From the NCBI RefSeq assembly GCF_934309415.1, contig NZ_CAKRDI010000004.1, positions 88,759 through 152,758 of the forward strand: 64,000 nucleotides of DNA, in the 5' to 3' direction. Below are positions 19,773 to 29,078 of this stretch, one piece after another. The stretch comes from an uncultured Mediterraneibacter sp. (GTDB taxonomy: Bacteria > Bacillota > Clostridia > Lachnospirales > Lachnospiraceae). Numbering within the stretch: position 1 is the stretch's first letter; each line of letters begins with the position of its first letter. The translations under genes were made by a program, and so were the position numbers. The notes under the pieces are model-generated. The model searched no databases, was not told the DNA's origin, and saw nothing but the letters and a program-made list of their open reading frames with translations.

Positions 19773-20465
19773 ATGATAAAAGCGGTAATTTTTGATATTG
19801 ATGATACACTTTACAATTATATGGAAAATGACCGGAGAGTGAAGAAGGAACTTCAGGAATGGTGTGCGGAAAAGCTTGGAATTTCAGCAGAGGAGTATCA
19901 GGAGTATCTGAAGAAAGGTGAAAAGTATGCCAATGATCGTGCCGGCTGGGGATATGCGGTGAACCATAACCGACTGGTACGTTATCAGACGATGTTGGAA
20001 CTGCTTGGAAAACCAGTTATTCCGTATGCTTACGAGATGTATGAGCTGTACTGGGATTCACTGATTTCCCAGATTGTTCCGAATCCGGGTGTTGTGGAGC
20101 TGTTGCAGGGTTTAAAGGTCCGGGGAACTTATATAGGACTCGGCAGTAATATGACTGCAGACATTCAGTACCGAAAGATCATGAAGCTTAGACTGGGAGA
20201 GTACATAGATGGAATTGTGACCAGTGAAGAGGCGGGAATTGAAAAGCCGGATGCCAGACTGTTCAGACTGTGTGCAGAGAAGGCCGGTGTGGATGTGTCA
20301 GAGTGTGTGTTTATCGGAGACAGCGTGAATCATGATGTCCGTGGTGCACAGGCGGCCGGAATGCCGGTGATGCTGTATGATCCAGAAGGAAATGTGACAG
20401 AAGATTACGGATGTCCGGTACTGCATCATTTCTCAGAATATTTTGAACTGGAAAAAACATTATAA
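19773..20465 (+). CDS. HAD-superfamily hydrolase
   Basis: A 230-residue phosphatase-like protein of the haloacid dehalogenase superfamily, subfamily with a helical cap. Motif I is FDIDDTLYN with Asp8 and Asp10. Motif II is the Ser in GLGSNM, motif III the Lys in GIEKPDARLF, and motif IV FIGDSVNHDVRGAQAAGM. The closest general description is the YjjG/pyrimidine 5'-nucleotidase type, but substrate is unknown. It follows ftsH by 18 bases and probably shares its transcript. The start ATG at 19773 follows AGAAAGAGAA, a weak ribosome site, as expected for a coupled gene. Confidence 0.9.
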   Translation: MIKAVIFDIDDTLYNYMENDRRVKKELQEWCAEKLGISAEEYQEYLKKGEKYANDRAGWGYAVNHNRLVRYQTMLELLGKPVIPYAYEMYELYWDSLISQIVPNPGVVELLQGLKVRGTYIGLGSNMTADIQYRKIMKLRLGEYIDGIVTSEEAGIEKPDARLFRLCAEKAGVDVSECVFIGDSVNHDVRGAQAAGMPVMLYDPEGNVTEDYGCPVLHHFSEYFELEKTL

Positions 20466-20512
20466 AAGAAGACGATTGGATACAGGGAGACTGTAGAAGA
20501 GAGTGAGAATGA

Positions 20513-20545
20513 AAGGGATGCTGCGGATGCGGCATCCCTTGTTGG
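20513..20545 (+). terminator. Terminator of the ftsH-HAD unit
   Basis: AAGGGATGC pairs with GCATCCCTT, followed by a short T-containing tract (GTTGG). The stem is strong and the tail weak. Confidence 0.55.
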
Positions 20546-20648
20546 ATTCTGCTCAGACTATAGATAAGCACTTTTTATCGTTAAAGGCGATTCAAAATTT
20601 CAGATTCGCTTCTTGTTCTTTTTAAGGGAAATGTTTATAATAAAATGT

Positions 20649-22499
20649 ATGGAAAATAATAATTTTGATATACAGGAAGAACTGAAAAAACTTCCGGGAC
20701 GACCGGGAGTATATATCATGCATGATGAACAGGATCACATCATTTATGTGGGAAAAGCGATCAGCCTGAAGAATCGTGTGCGCCAGTATTTTCAGACCAG
20801 CAGAAATAAAGGAGTAAAGATTGAACAGATGGTCACGCATATTCGCAGGTTCGAATATATTGTGACGGATTCAGAACTGGAAGCGCTGGTGTTAGAGTGC
20901 AATCTGATCAAAGAGCACCGACCAAAGTATAACACGATGCTGATGGATGACAAGACGTATCCATTCATTAAAGTTACCACGGGAGAAGCTTATCCGAGGG
21001 TCCTTCTGGCAAGAAGAATGCTGAAAGACAAGGCAAGGTATTTCGGACCTTATACGAGCTCCCAGGCGGTGAAAGATACGATTGATCTGCTTCATAAGCT
21101 ATATCATATCCGGAGCTGCAACCGGAATCTGCCGAAGGATACGGGAAAGGAACGTCCGTGTCTGAATTATCATATCAAACAGTGTGATGCTCCCTGTCAG
21201 GGATATGTTTCACAGGAAGAATACAGAAAGTCAATTGATCAGGTCATCCGTTTTCTGAATGGAAATTTTGAACCTCTGTTAAAAGAGCTGGAAGAGAAGA
21301 TGCAGGAGGCCTCTGAGGCACTGGAATTTGAAAAAGCCATTGAGTACAGAGAACTTTTAAACAGTGTGAAGAAAGTGGCGCAGAAGCAGAAAATCACGGA
21401 CTCCAGTGGGGAGGACAGGGATGTACTTGCGGTTGCCTGTCAGGAAGAAGATGCAGTAGTCCAGGTATTCTTTATCCGTAATGGACGCCTGATCGGAAGA
21501 GACCATTTCTATCTGCGTATCACCAATGGAGAGAAAAAAGCGGAGATACTGGACAGCTTTATCAAACAGTATTATGCAGGAACACCATTTATCCCAGGTG
21601 AACTGATGCTGAAAGAGGAGATGGAGGAAAAAGAACTTCTGGAGACCTGGCTGAGCGCAAAGAGAGGGCAGAAAGTAGTGATCCGTGTTCCCAAAAAAGG
21701 AACAAAGGAAAAACTGGCAGAGCTGGCTGAAGAGAATGCAAGGATGGTACTCAGTAAAGACAAAGAACGTCTGAAACGGGAAGAAGGAAGAACCATTGGA
21801 GCCGTAAAAGAGATTGAGAAACTGCTGGATCTGAAAGACATTGTCAGAATGGAAGCATTTGATATTTCAAATACGAATGGATTCCAGTCGGTCGGTTCAA
21901 TGGTTGTTTATGAGCGGGGAAAACCGAAACGGAATGATTATCGTAAATTTAAGATCAAGAGTGTCAAAGGTCCGGATGATTACGCAAGTATGAGAGAAGT
22001 TCTGACCAGAAGGTTTACCCACGGCCTGAAAGAGCGGGAAGAGAATACAGAAGCAGGGAAGTTTACCATGTTCCCGGATCTGCTCCTGATGGATGGAGGA
22101 AGAGGCCAGGTGAATATTGCACTGCAGGTATTGGAGGAACTGCATCTGAATATTCCGGTCTGCGGAATGGTAAAGGACGATTTCCACCGGACACGCGGGC
22201 TGTATTATAACAATGTCGAGATTCCCATCGACAAGAATTCAGAGGCATTCCGCCTGATTACAAGAATACAGGATGAAGCCCATCGCTTTGCAATCGAATT
22301 CCATCGCCAGCTCCGTGGAAAGAATCAGGTACATTCGATTCTGGACGATATCGAAGGAATCGGTCCTGCAAGAAGAAAAGCATTGATGAGACATTATCTC
22401 AGCCTCGATGCAATTCGGGAAGCCAGCATCGAAGAACTCGCAAAAATCCCCTCAATGAACGAAAAAGCTGCCGAATCAGTGTACAAGTTTTTACACTAA
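20649..22499 (+). CDS. uvrC: Excinuclease ABC subunit C
   Basis: Dual-incision endonuclease of nucleotide excision repair, working with UvrA and UvrB; 616 residues from the ATG at 20649. The N-terminal GIY-YIG nuclease is clear (GVYIMHD, then [18 protein letters not shown]). A cysteine-bearing middle part follows ([23 protein letters not shown]), then a UVR motif near [12 protein letters not shown]. The RNase H-like 5'-nuclease domain has FDISNTNG and LLMDGGRGQ. The C-terminus holds tandem helix-hairpin-helix motifs ([14 protein letters not shown]). The start is uncertain: an in-frame ATG at 20631 sits too close to AAGGGAA, so 20649 was preferred from family alignment by memory. Confidence 0.96.
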   Translation: MENNNFDIQEELKKLPGRPGVYIMHDEQDHIIYVGKAISLKNRVRQYFQTSRNKGVKIEQMVTHIRRFEYIVTDSELEALVLECNLIKEHRPKYNTMLMDDKTYPFIKVTTGEAYPRVLLARRMLKDKARYFGPYTSSQAVKDTIDLLHKLYHIRSCNRNLPKDTGKERPCLNYHIKQCDAPCQGYVSQEEYRKSIDQVIRFLNGNFEPLLKELEEKMQEASEALEFEKAIEYRELLNSVKKVAQKQKITDSSGEDRDVLAVACQEEDAVVQVFFIRNGRLIGRDHFYLRITNGEKKAEILDSFIKQYYAGTPFIPGELMLKEEMEEKELLETWLSAKRGQKVVIRVPKKGTKEKLAELAEENARMVLSKDKERLKREEGRTIGAVKEIEKLLDLKDIVRMEAFDISNTNGFQSVGSMVVYERGKPKRNDYRKFKIKSVKGPDDYASMREVLTRRFTHGLKEREENTEAGKFTMFPDLLLMDGGRGQVNIALQVLEELHLNIPVCGMVKDDFHRTRGLYYNNVEIPIDKNSEAFRLITRIQDEAHRFAIEFHRQLRGKNQVHSILDDIEGIGPARRKALMRHYLSLDAIREASIEELAKIPSMNEKAAESVYKFLH

Positions 22500-22500
22500 T

Positions 22501-22680
22501 GGTATAATGAACGCATAGCGACGAACGCAGTTGAAATAGTAAGGCTGCGAACCATTTATGGTTCAGCAGACTTAGTATTTCAACTATGTGAGTGCAACGA
22601 ACAGCGAGAGGGAGCGAAGCGGAGTCGAGCGGAGTCGAACGCAGCGTTCGGAGCGTTCGGAGCGATAAGAGAAAAGGAGA
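22501..22680. repeat. GC-rich repetitive leader with a long hairpin before hprK
   Basis: A hairpin spans 22530-22584: GTTGAAATAGTAAG pairs with CTTAGTATTTCAAC, and inside it CTGcGAACCAT pairs with ATGGTTCaGCAG. After it comes a GC-rich tract built of short repeats: AGCGGAGTCG twice in tandem, then CGAACGCAGCGTTCG (a dyad), then CGTTCGGAG twice. The composition is unlike the surrounding DNA. It ends ~10 bases before the hprK ribosome site. Confidence 0.7.
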
Positions 22681-22687
22681 AGTCAAA

Positions 22688-23617
22688 ATGGAAGGTGTAA
22701 GATTAACGGAATTTGTTGAAAAGATGAACTTAAAAGTACTCACTCCGGGAGTAGATTTAACAGATAAAGAAGTTGATGTGCCGGAGGTTAACAGGCCGGC
22801 TCTGCAGCTGACAGGATTTTATGATCATTTTGCATCAAACCGTGTTCAGATTATGGGAAATGTAGAATATGCATATGTACAGACACTGTCAGATGAGCGA
22901 AAAAGAGAGGTATACGATAAATTACTTGAACATAAAGTTCCATGCATCGTATTCAGCAACAATCTGAATCCGGGTGAAGGATTTCTCAGAGCTGCGGAGA
23001 AAAATGACATTCCGATTTTCGGAACCTGTCAGAATACGTCTTCTTTTATGGGAGAACTGATCCGCTGGCTGAATGTAAAACTTGCACCGTGTATTTCGAT
23101 TCACGGCGTGCTGGTGGATGTATATGGTGTTGGTGTACTGATCATGGGAGAGAGTGGTATTGGCAAGAGTGAGGCTGCTCTGGAGCTGATCAAGAGAGGA
23201 CATCGTCTTGTAACAGATGACGTTGTTGAAATCAGAAAAGTCAGTGATGAGACACTGGTTGGGTCTGCACCGGATATTACAAGACATTTCATCGAGCTTC
23301 GCGGTATCGGAATCGTGGATGTAAAATCCATGTTCGGTGTACAGAGCGTAAGAGAGACTCAGAATATTGATCTCGTAATCACTCTGGAAGACTGGAGCAG
23401 AGAGAAAGAATATGACAGACTTGGTCTGGAAGAGGAGTACACAGAATTCCTTGGAAACAAAGTAGTTTGCCATAAGATTCCGATCCGTCCGGGAAGAAAT
23501 CTTGCAATCATTGTAGAATCTGCAGCCGTTAACCACAGACAGAAACAGATGGGATACAATGCAGCACAGGAGCTGTATAAACGTGTACAGGAAAATCTTG
23601 CCAAGAAGAGAAAATAA
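22688..23617 (+). CDS. hprK: HPr kinase/phosphorylase
   Basis: Phosphorylates and dephosphorylates HPr at Ser46, the main switch for carbon catabolite repression in Firmicutes; 309 residues, normal length. The N-terminal domain covers ~1-130. The catalytic domain has His139, the P-loop GESGIGKSE (154-162), VTDDVV (Asp177/178) and the HprK signature IELRGIGIVDV with a downstream RPGRN loop. The start was set at ATG 22688 after AAAAGGAGAAG. The open frame further upstream is encoded by the GC-rich repeat and is not part of the protein. It lies close to a ROK glucokinase, both being carbon-control functions. A family A repeat starts three bases after the TAA stop. Confidence 0.97.
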   Translation: MEGVRLTEFVEKMNLKVLTPGVDLTDKEVDVPEVNRPALQLTGFYDHFASNRVQIMGNVEYAYVQTLSDERKREVYDKLLEHKVPCIVFSNNLNPGEGFLRAAEKNDIPIFGTCQNTSSFMGELIRWLNVKLAPCISIHGVLVDVYGVGVLIMGESGIGKSEAALELIKRGHRLVTDDVVEIRKVSDETLVGSAPDITRHFIELRGIGIVDVKSMFGVQSVRETQNIDLVITLEDWSREKEYDRLGLEEEYTEFLGNKVVCHKIPIRPGRNLAIIVESAAVNHRQKQMGYNAAQELYKRVQENLAKKRK

Positions 23618-23619
23618 AC

Positions 23620-23762
23620 GTTACTGTTCACTCCCATGTCAATCACTCCGCTGATTGACATGGAGGATGCACGTTTTGTCCTGAATGTATCTCGCCCATC
23701 GCCGTAGGCGACTCTAAATGGCGAGATACGTTACTGTTTGCAGGTTACCTGTGAACAGTAAC
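23620..23762 (-). repeat. Family A repeat, full copy 3
   Basis: 143 bp, reverse orientation (hairpin 3 first). Hairpin 3 has CCATGTCAATCA and TGATTGACATGG; the hairpin 2 inner stem is CGCCGTAGGCG. It begins two bases after the hprK stop codon and could act as the 3' end structure of that mRNA. Confidence 0.9.
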
Positions 23763-23796
23763 AACAAATAAACAGGTGGCAGGAGCTTTCACAGAA

Positions 23797-23850
23797 TGAA
23801 AAAATGCACACCGCATTCTCGTTACTTTAGTGATGAGTTAGGTGTGCAAA
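23797..23850. repeat. Family D hairpin, copy 1
   Basis: 54 bp identical to 60212-60265. TGCACACC and GGTGTGCA form the outer stem; CTCGTTAC and GTGATGAG form an inner stem around TTTA. The other copy stands at the left side of an IS200/IS605-type element, whereas here no transposase is present. Confidence 0.85.
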
Positions 23851-23855
23851 GCGGA

Positions 23856-23887
23856 CCAACATCTGATCTGGCTGGATCAGATGTTGG
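23856..23887. promoter_or_regulatory. Perfect 13-bp dyad upstream of the glucokinase gene
   Basis: CCAACATCTGATC and GATCAGATGTTGG around TGGCTG. No T-run follows. It may be an operator, an mRNA 5' hairpin, or another small palindromic element; nothing in the sequence decides. Confidence 0.45.
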
Positions 23888-23937
23888 AATAAATAAAAAG
23901 ATAGAAAACGAATTAAGAGAAACGGAGAATGAATGAC

Positions 23938-24870
23938 ATGAGTTATTGTTTTGGTGTCGATATCGGCGGAACAACTGTAAAAATGGGACTTTTCAACGGA
24001 GCTGGAGAGATCGTTGAAAAATGGGAGATCGTAACACGCACAGAGAATGAGGGAGAGGCGATCCTTCCGGATATTGCATCTTCCATTAATGCAAAAGTTG
24101 CTGAGCACAAGATTGCAAAAGAAGAGGTACTGGGAGTGGGCGTCGGCGTTCCGGCACCTGTAACTTCTGAGGGAATTATCAATGGAAGTGCAAACCTTGG
24201 ATGGAAGTATAAAGAGGCAAAGAGAGAGTTGGAAGAACTGACAGGATTAAAAGCTGAGTTCGGAAACGATGCAAATGTTGCCGCTCTTGGTGAGATGTGG
24301 AAAGGCGGCGGAGCAGGCTGCAAGAACATGGTCATGGTAACACTTGGAACCGGTGTTGGCGGGGGTGTGATTATCAATGGAAAGATCCTTGTAGGTGAGA
24401 ATGGAGCAGGTGGAGAAATCGGACATCTGTGTGTAAATTATGAAGAGACAGATCATTGCGGATGCGGAAACTGTGGATGTCTCGAGCAGTATGCTTCTGC
24501 TACAGGTATCACACGTCTTGCAAAGAAGAAATTAGCGAATGAGACACGTCAGACAATGCTGAATGCAGAAACAGTGTCTGCAAAAGAAGTATTTGATGCT
24601 GTGAAAGTAGGAGATGAAGTAGCCAAAGAAGTGGCAGAAGAGATGGGAACATATCTTGGACATGCGCTTGCAAATCTTGCAGTTGTTGCTGATCCGGCCG
24701 TATTTGTAATCGGTGGCGGAGTATCCAAGGCAGGAGAAGTACTTCTTCCATATATTGAGAAACCATATCAGGAGAAAGCATTCTTTGCCAATAAGAAAGC
24801 GAAATTCACACTTGCAACACTTGGAAATGATGCAGGAATCTGTGGAGCTGCGAAATTAATTTTGGAGTAG
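23938..24870 (+). CDS. glcK: ROK family glucokinase
   Basis: ATP-dependent phosphorylation of glucose to glucose 6-phosphate, cytoplasmic; 310 residues. The N-terminal phosphate-binding motif is GVDIGGTTVKMGLF. The ROK signature follows, with GTGVGGGVIINGKI, GEIGHLCV and the zinc-binding HCGCGNCGCLEQY. A second nucleotide motif is VIGGGVS near residue 265. GLN-type ROK repressors carry a winged helix at the N-terminus; none is present, so this is a kinase. ATG at 23938 was preferred over 23929 because CGGAG lies ten bases before it. The closest described relatives are Gram-positive glucokinases, but other hexoses are possible. Confidence 0.92.
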   Translation: MSYCFGVDIGGTTVKMGLFNGAGEIVEKWEIVTRTENEGEAILPDIASSINAKVAEHKIAKEEVLGVGVGVPAPVTSEGIINGSANLGWKYKEAKRELEELTGLKAEFGNDANVAALGEMWKGGGAGCKNMVMVTLGTGVGGGVIINGKILVGENGAGGEIGHLCVNYEETDHCGCGNCGCLEQYASATGITRLAKKKLANETRQTMLNAETVSAKEVFDAVKVGDEVAKEVAEEMGTYLGHALANLAVVADPAVFVIGGGVSKAGEVLLPYIEKPYQEKAFFANKKAKFTLATLGNDAGICGAAKLILE

Positions 24871-24903
24871 AATCTACATTTCAAAATAAACAGGTAAAAA
24901 CAT

Positions 24904-24957
24904 AAAAGGAGATATTTTGTCACCGATGAGAGTTTCGGACAGAATATCTCCTTTTTG
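24904..24957 (+). terminator. Terminator of the glucokinase gene
   Basis: AAAAGGAGATATT pairs with AATATCTCCTTTTT. The plus-strand T-run marks it as the glcK terminator. Confidence 0.85.
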
Positions 24958-24963
24958 CAGAAT

Positions 24964-25008
24964 AAAAATAAGATGACGGAAAATAAACAGTCCCATCATC
25001 TTATTTTG
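24964..25008 (-). terminator. Terminator of the class A PBP gene
   Basis: AAAATAAGATGA and TCATCTTATTTT form a stem 17 bases after the PBP stop on the minus strand, with a T-run in that direction. Confidence 0.8.
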
Positions 25009-25024
25009 CATCTTGTATTATCGT

Positions 25025-27592
25025 TTACTGTGCTTCTTCGCCGCCACCTTCGGTTGCACCACCATTGTCAGTGCTTCCATCTGAACCGGCATCTCCGGTG
25101 CTGCTTCCGTCTCCGGAACCATCAGATGCAGATCCATCACCGGAAGTATCTGTGGAAGATCCGTCGCTGTTTGTTCCATCAGAAGCCTCATCTTTCTTTT
25201 TATCATCCTTTTTCTCTGAGTCATCATCATCGTAGCTGTAGGATGGTGCTACATAATGACCGGAACAGCTCTGTGTCGGAGCATTATCTGTAGCAAAATA
25301 TTCAGTCAGTGTCGGACAGCTGCTGGTTGCAAGAAGTCCGGTTCTTGTACAAATTGTTTTCTCTTCCACGGAAGAAGGAATTTCGAAATCTTTGTATTCC
25401 AGCCCTTTGTCTTCCTGAATACGCTCCATAATATTCTTCCAGAGCTTCTGGTGCCAGTTCTGGCTTAAATTCGCCATGGTCTTCTGCTCATCATAACCGC
25501 CCCATACAGAAGCTGTATAATACGGTGTGAAAGCGGAGATCCAAAGGTCGTTACTTTCCTGGCTGGTACCGGTTTTAGCTGCAACAGGCATGTTATCAAG
25601 AGCAGCAGAATGTCCTGTACCGCCGGAACCGTTTACTACGTCTTCCATTGCGCTTGTCAGAAGATAAGCAGTGGAATCTTTGATCGCCTGATGTGTCTTC
25701 GGCTGGGTGTTGTCCAGAAGGACATCTCCGTTATGATCCAGAATCTGAGTATAAAGGATCGGTTCTGTGTAAGTCCCGCCATTGGCGATTGCAGCATAAG
25801 CAGCGGTCATTTCAATATTATAAACACCGTTTGTGATACCACCAAGTGCTTTCGCCTGTGAAGTTTTATCATCGTCTGTCAGAGTAGTGAAAGCAAAGTT
25901 CTCTGTCAGGTAATCATAACTTTCAGTTTCACCGACATATTCTGTCAGTGTCTTTACAGCAAGAACGTTCATGGAATGTTCGATTCCGTAACGAACTCTG
26001 GTTGCACCGATGTGTTTGTTATCCCAGTTTCCTACTTCCTGCCCGTTTTTGTACTCATAATATTCGTCATCAATCGTTGTGGCAAGTGTAATCTTATTCT
26101 CATCCAGTGCCGGTGCGTAAGCTGCAAGAATCTTGAAACAGGATCCCGGCTGTCTTGCTGAATCTGTTGCACGGTTCAGGGAAAGACTGGATGTCTTTTC
26201 ACCACGGCCACCGACGATGGCTTTTACCTGTCCTGTGTACTGATCCATAACAACAATAGATGTCTGTGGCTGTGGTGTAAGATCAATACGCTCGTCCACG
26301 GTATCTCCGGCTTCTTCATTAATGTTGAGCGTACTCTTATATTCATCGATGGCATTCTGTGCCAGATCCTTTGTGCTGAATACGAGCGGATATTTGTCAC
26401 CGGTCTTATTCTGAATATAAGAAGCAAGCTGTTCTTTGCTGTAGTTATCAGATGTACCGTCCTTGTGATGTACTGTCAGTGCATAATCAAGTCCCCATTC
26501 ACTGCCGTACAGATAATCATCTACATTATCAACTTCCTCATCACAGATCTGCTGGATATCCGCATCCTGTGTGGCGGTAATTGTAAGACCGCCGCTGTAG
26601 ATCAGGTTATAAGCCTGAGTCTCTGTATAACTCTTCTGATTTACGAGATCTTTTACAATCTGCTGGATCAACGCATCTACAAAATAAGTGTAAGGCTTGC
26701 TGGTCTCTGTGTTAGATGCAGTTTCCAGAATCCGGTCATATACATTATCGGCCATTGCCTCTTCGTATTCGGCTTCTGAGATAAATTCGTGCTTTTTCAT
26801 ATTTTTCAGCACTTTTTCACGACGTTTGGCATTATCCTCCGGATGATTTACCGGATCGTACCCGGTCGGGTTCTGAGTGATCGCCGCGATCACAGTACAT
26901 TCAGATAAAGTAAGATCCGCAGCGTCTTTGTTGAAATAACGTTTGGATGCTGTCTGAACGCCCAGACATCCCTGCCCAAGGTTGATCGTATTCATATAAG
27001 CTTCCAGGATCTCTTTCTTACTCAACTGTTTTTCAATCTTGAGTGCCAGATACTGTTCCTGGATCTTACGTTCGATACGTTCGTATTTGGTCTCATGTAT
27101 AAAGTTCGGGAATACGTTATTTTTAATTAACTGCTGTGTGATCGTACTGGCACCCTCGTTGAAATGAAATCCGTTCATCACACCATTGACTCCGGCACGG
27201 ATGATTCCCTGAATATCGATTCCGTTATGCTGGTAAAAACGCTCGTCCTCGATCGCAACGAATGCATCTCCCATGTACTTGGAAATCTCATCGTATTTCT
27301 TATAGACACGGTTGGAGTCGGAATCTTTTAACTGTTCCAGTACAGTACCTTCCTGATTTACAATGGAAGTTGTGTAGCCCTGAGGAAGAATATCCTCCGC
27401 CGTTACTTCCGGTGTGTCATCGATTACTTTCTTGACGATGACGCCTGCGCCGACAATACCGATCACTCCCAACAACAGAATACAGATGATGAGAGATTTA
27501 AAAATCCGGACGCCGACACGCTTCTTTTTCATTCTCCTTTTTGAAGAAACTTTTTTCTTCCTTCGCTGGAGATTCGACTTTCCGTAATTCAC
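25025..27592 (-). CDS. Class A penicillin-binding protein (PBP1A type)
   Basis: Bifunctional peptidoglycan synthase, 855 residues. A short, very basic cytoplasmic tail and one membrane anchor (~33-52) precede the transglycosylase domain, with the catalytic Glu in EDERFYQHNGID and a second motif GASTITQQLIKN. The transpeptidase domain has SCFK (Ser484, Lys487), then SMN in GIEHSMNVLAVK, and KTG in AAKTGTSQES. The C-terminal ~70 residues are an Asp/Ser/Gly-rich low-complexity tail outside the cell, after a TRTGLLATSSCPTLTEYF stretch. It stands alone on the minus strand with its own terminator. ATG at 27592 is preceded by AAAGGAGG. It is the only large wall synthase in the window. Confidence 0.95.
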   Translation of the reverse strand: MNYGKSNLQRRKKKVSSKRRMKKKRVGVRIFKSLIICILLLGVIGIVGAGVIVKKVIDDTPEVTAEDILPQGYTTSIVNQEGTVLEQLKDSDSNRVYKKYDEISKYMGDAFVAIEDERFYQHNGIDIQGIIRAGVNGVMNGFHFNEGASTITQQLIKNNVFPNFIHETKYERIERKIQEQYLALKIEKQLSKKEILEAYMNTINLGQGCLGVQTASKRYFNKDAADLTLSECTVIAAITQNPTGYDPVNHPEDNAKRREKVLKNMKKHEFISEAEYEEAMADNVYDRILETASNTETSKPYTYFVDALIQQIVKDLVNQKSYTETQAYNLIYSGGLTITATQDADIQQICDEEVDNVDDYLYGSEWGLDYALTVHHKDGTSDNYSKEQLASYIQNKTGDKYPLVFSTKDLAQNAIDEYKSTLNINEEAGDTVDERIDLTPQPQTSIVVMDQYTGQVKAIVGGRGEKTSSLSLNRATDSARQPGSCFKILAAYAPALDENKITLATTIDDEYYEYKNGQEVGNWDNKHIGATRVRYGIEHSMNVLAVKTLTEYVGETESYDYLTENFAFTTLTDDDKTSQAKALGGITNGVYNIEMTAAYAAIANGGTYTEPILYTQILDHNGDVLLDNTQPKTHQAIKDSTAYLLTSAMEDVVNGSGGTGHSAALDNMPVAAKTGTSQESNDLWISAFTPYYTASVWGGYDEQKTMANLSQNWHQKLWKNIMERIQEDKGLEYKDFEIPSSVEEKTICTRTGLLATSSCPTLTEYFATDNAPTQSCSGHYVAPSYSYDDDDSEKKDDKKKDEASDGTNSDGSSTDTSGDGSASDGSGDGSSTGDAGSDGSTDNGGATEGGGEEAQ

Positions 27593-27667
27593 GAATAAAA
27601 TCCTCCTTTATTAACTCTTATGATTATACCAAATTTAACATTTTAAATAAAGAGGAAATTAAAAAGT

Positions 27668-27797
27668 TATTACTGTTCACAACATAGTTGCAGACAGTAA
27701 CTTAGAGGTACTGTTCAGACCATAGCTAATCACTTTGCTGATTAGCTATGAGGATGCACGTTTTGGACTGAATGTATCTCGCCATTTAGAATCGTCT
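27668..27797. repeat. Family A, two-part degenerate copy
   Basis: First a solitary hairpin 1-like unit (TTACTGTTCAC...CAGACAGTAAC, 27669-27701). Then a truncated reverse copy begins TACTGTTCAGACC. Its hairpin 3 is CATAGCTAATCA and TGATTAGCTATG, and it stops inside hairpin 2 (GCCATTTAGAATCGTC). The rest of 27593-27998 shows no gene. Confidence 0.75.
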
Positions 27798-27998
27798 TTA
27801 AAGAATTATTAAGAAAATCTTGCAGTCATGATACTGGATAGATTATAGTATTGATAGATACCATAGCATTGGAAGAGTGGGAAACGTGATGCGTAATTCA
27901 TTACTGCCGGCAGCGATGTCGTTTAAAGTAATGCTTTGTATCACGAGGAATAATTTTGGATACATTCTGATGCAATAGATAGAGCGAAGGAGAACAAG

Positions 27999-28661
27999 GT
28001 GGACAGTTATCGTATTATTTATAAAGGCGGCAGTGGAGAAATCGTTGAAAAGAAATCGCGTTTTATAGCGGAAGTGCATCCGGTGACGGAGGAAGAGCAG
28101 GCTATGCAGATTTTGGAAGAGACAAGAAAGAAGTATTGGGATGCCAGACATCATTGCTGGGCATACATACTCGGCAGAAACCCGGCGGCAGAACGTATGA
28201 GTGATGACGGAGAACCGGCGGGAACAGCGGGGAAACCAATTCTGGAAGTCATCCGTGGACGGGAACTTACCAATGTTCTGGTGATTGTGACACGTTATTT
28301 TGGAGGAACACTCCTTGGAACAGGCGGACTGGTAAGAGCATATACAGCGGCTACAGTGGAAGGGTTGAATCAGAGTGAGAGTATTACAAAGATTCACGGA
28401 GTAAAATTGAAAATGGATACAAATTATACAGACCTTGGTAAAATTCAATATCTTCTGGGAAATCGAGGGATTCATCAGTTAGAGCCGGTTTATACAGATA
28501 AGGTGGAGATGACCGCACTGGTTCCGACCGAGGAGATGGGAGCACTCAGAACAGAACTGATGGAGGGGACCAACGGACAGATCCGGATGGATGAAACTGT
28601 AGAATGCTGGTTTGCGGATACGGAAGATGGACTGAAAGTTTTTGAGGAGTGGAGTAATTAA
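27999..28661 (+). CDS. YigZ/IMPACT family protein
   Basis: A 220-residue protein of the YigZ family. The N-terminal IMPACT (UPF0029) domain has DARHHCWAYILG and SDDGEPAGTAGKPIL with VTRYFGGTLLGTGGLVRAY, which are the diagnostic stretches. The C-terminal ~60 residues form the DUF1949 ferredoxin-like domain, related to a domain of elongation factors. The family is thought to bind RNA or act near translation; the bacterial role is unsettled. GTG at 27999 follows GAAGGAGAACAAG. It is single, flanked on both sides by family A repeats. Confidence 0.93.
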   Translation: MDSYRIIYKGGSGEIVEKKSRFIAEVHPVTEEEQAMQILEETRKKYWDARHHCWAYILGRNPAAERMSDDGEPAGTAGKPILEVIRGRELTNVLVIVTRYFGGTLLGTGGLVRAYTAATVEGLNQSESITKIHGVKLKMDTNYTDLGKIQYLLGNRGIHQLEPVYTDKVEMTALVPTEEMGALRTELMEGTNGQIRMDETVECWFADTEDGLKVFEEWSN

Positions 28662-28713
28662 AAGAAGAAAAATGTATCCATTACCGGATAACATGAAAAA
28701 GCGTAGATAATTG

Positions 28714-28856
28714 GTTACTGTTCACTCCCATGTCAATCACTCCGCTGATTGACATGGAGGATGCACGTATTGTCTTGAATGTATCTCGCCCATCACCAAA
28801 GGCGATTTTAAATGGCGAGATACGTTACTGTTTGCAGCTATGCTGTGAACAGTAAC
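28714..28856 (-). repeat. Family A repeat, full copy 4
   Basis: 143 bp, reverse orientation, 52 bases after the yigZ stop. Hairpin 3 is CCATGTCAATCA/TGATTGACATGG, and hairpin 2 inner stem is GCCcatcaccaaaGGC-like with ATGCACGTATTGTCTTGAAT in the linker. Confidence 0.9.
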
Positions 28857-28978
28857 GATAATTGTATCCAATGCAAAGCACTTATGGTAAAACAGTTAGA
28901 TCTTTTGTGAGATTTATATTAAAATGTGACTGACTAATCATCCGATTTGTCTATGAATAAATCGGAAAGAAAATATAA

Positions 28979-29019
28979 AAACACACCGGCAGGGGATGTA
29001 ATCTGCCGGTGTGTTTTTT
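28979..29019. terminator. Terminator between converging yigZ and hpf
   Basis: AAACACACCGGCAG and CTGCCGGTGTGTTTTTT, 14-bp stem with T6. A wider dyad surrounds it: ATCATCCGATTTG at 28937-28949 and CAAATCGGATGAT at 29046-29058. Confidence 0.85.
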
Positions 29020-29078
29020 CGATCGATCAATCGAAATCAAATGTTCAAATCGGATGATCTGAAACTGATCTTTATTCT

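Noticed and set aside
22592..22687. N-terminal extension of hprK
   Set aside because: Encoded by the GC-rich repeat tract, no ribosome site, and HprK proteins normally have ~310 residues.
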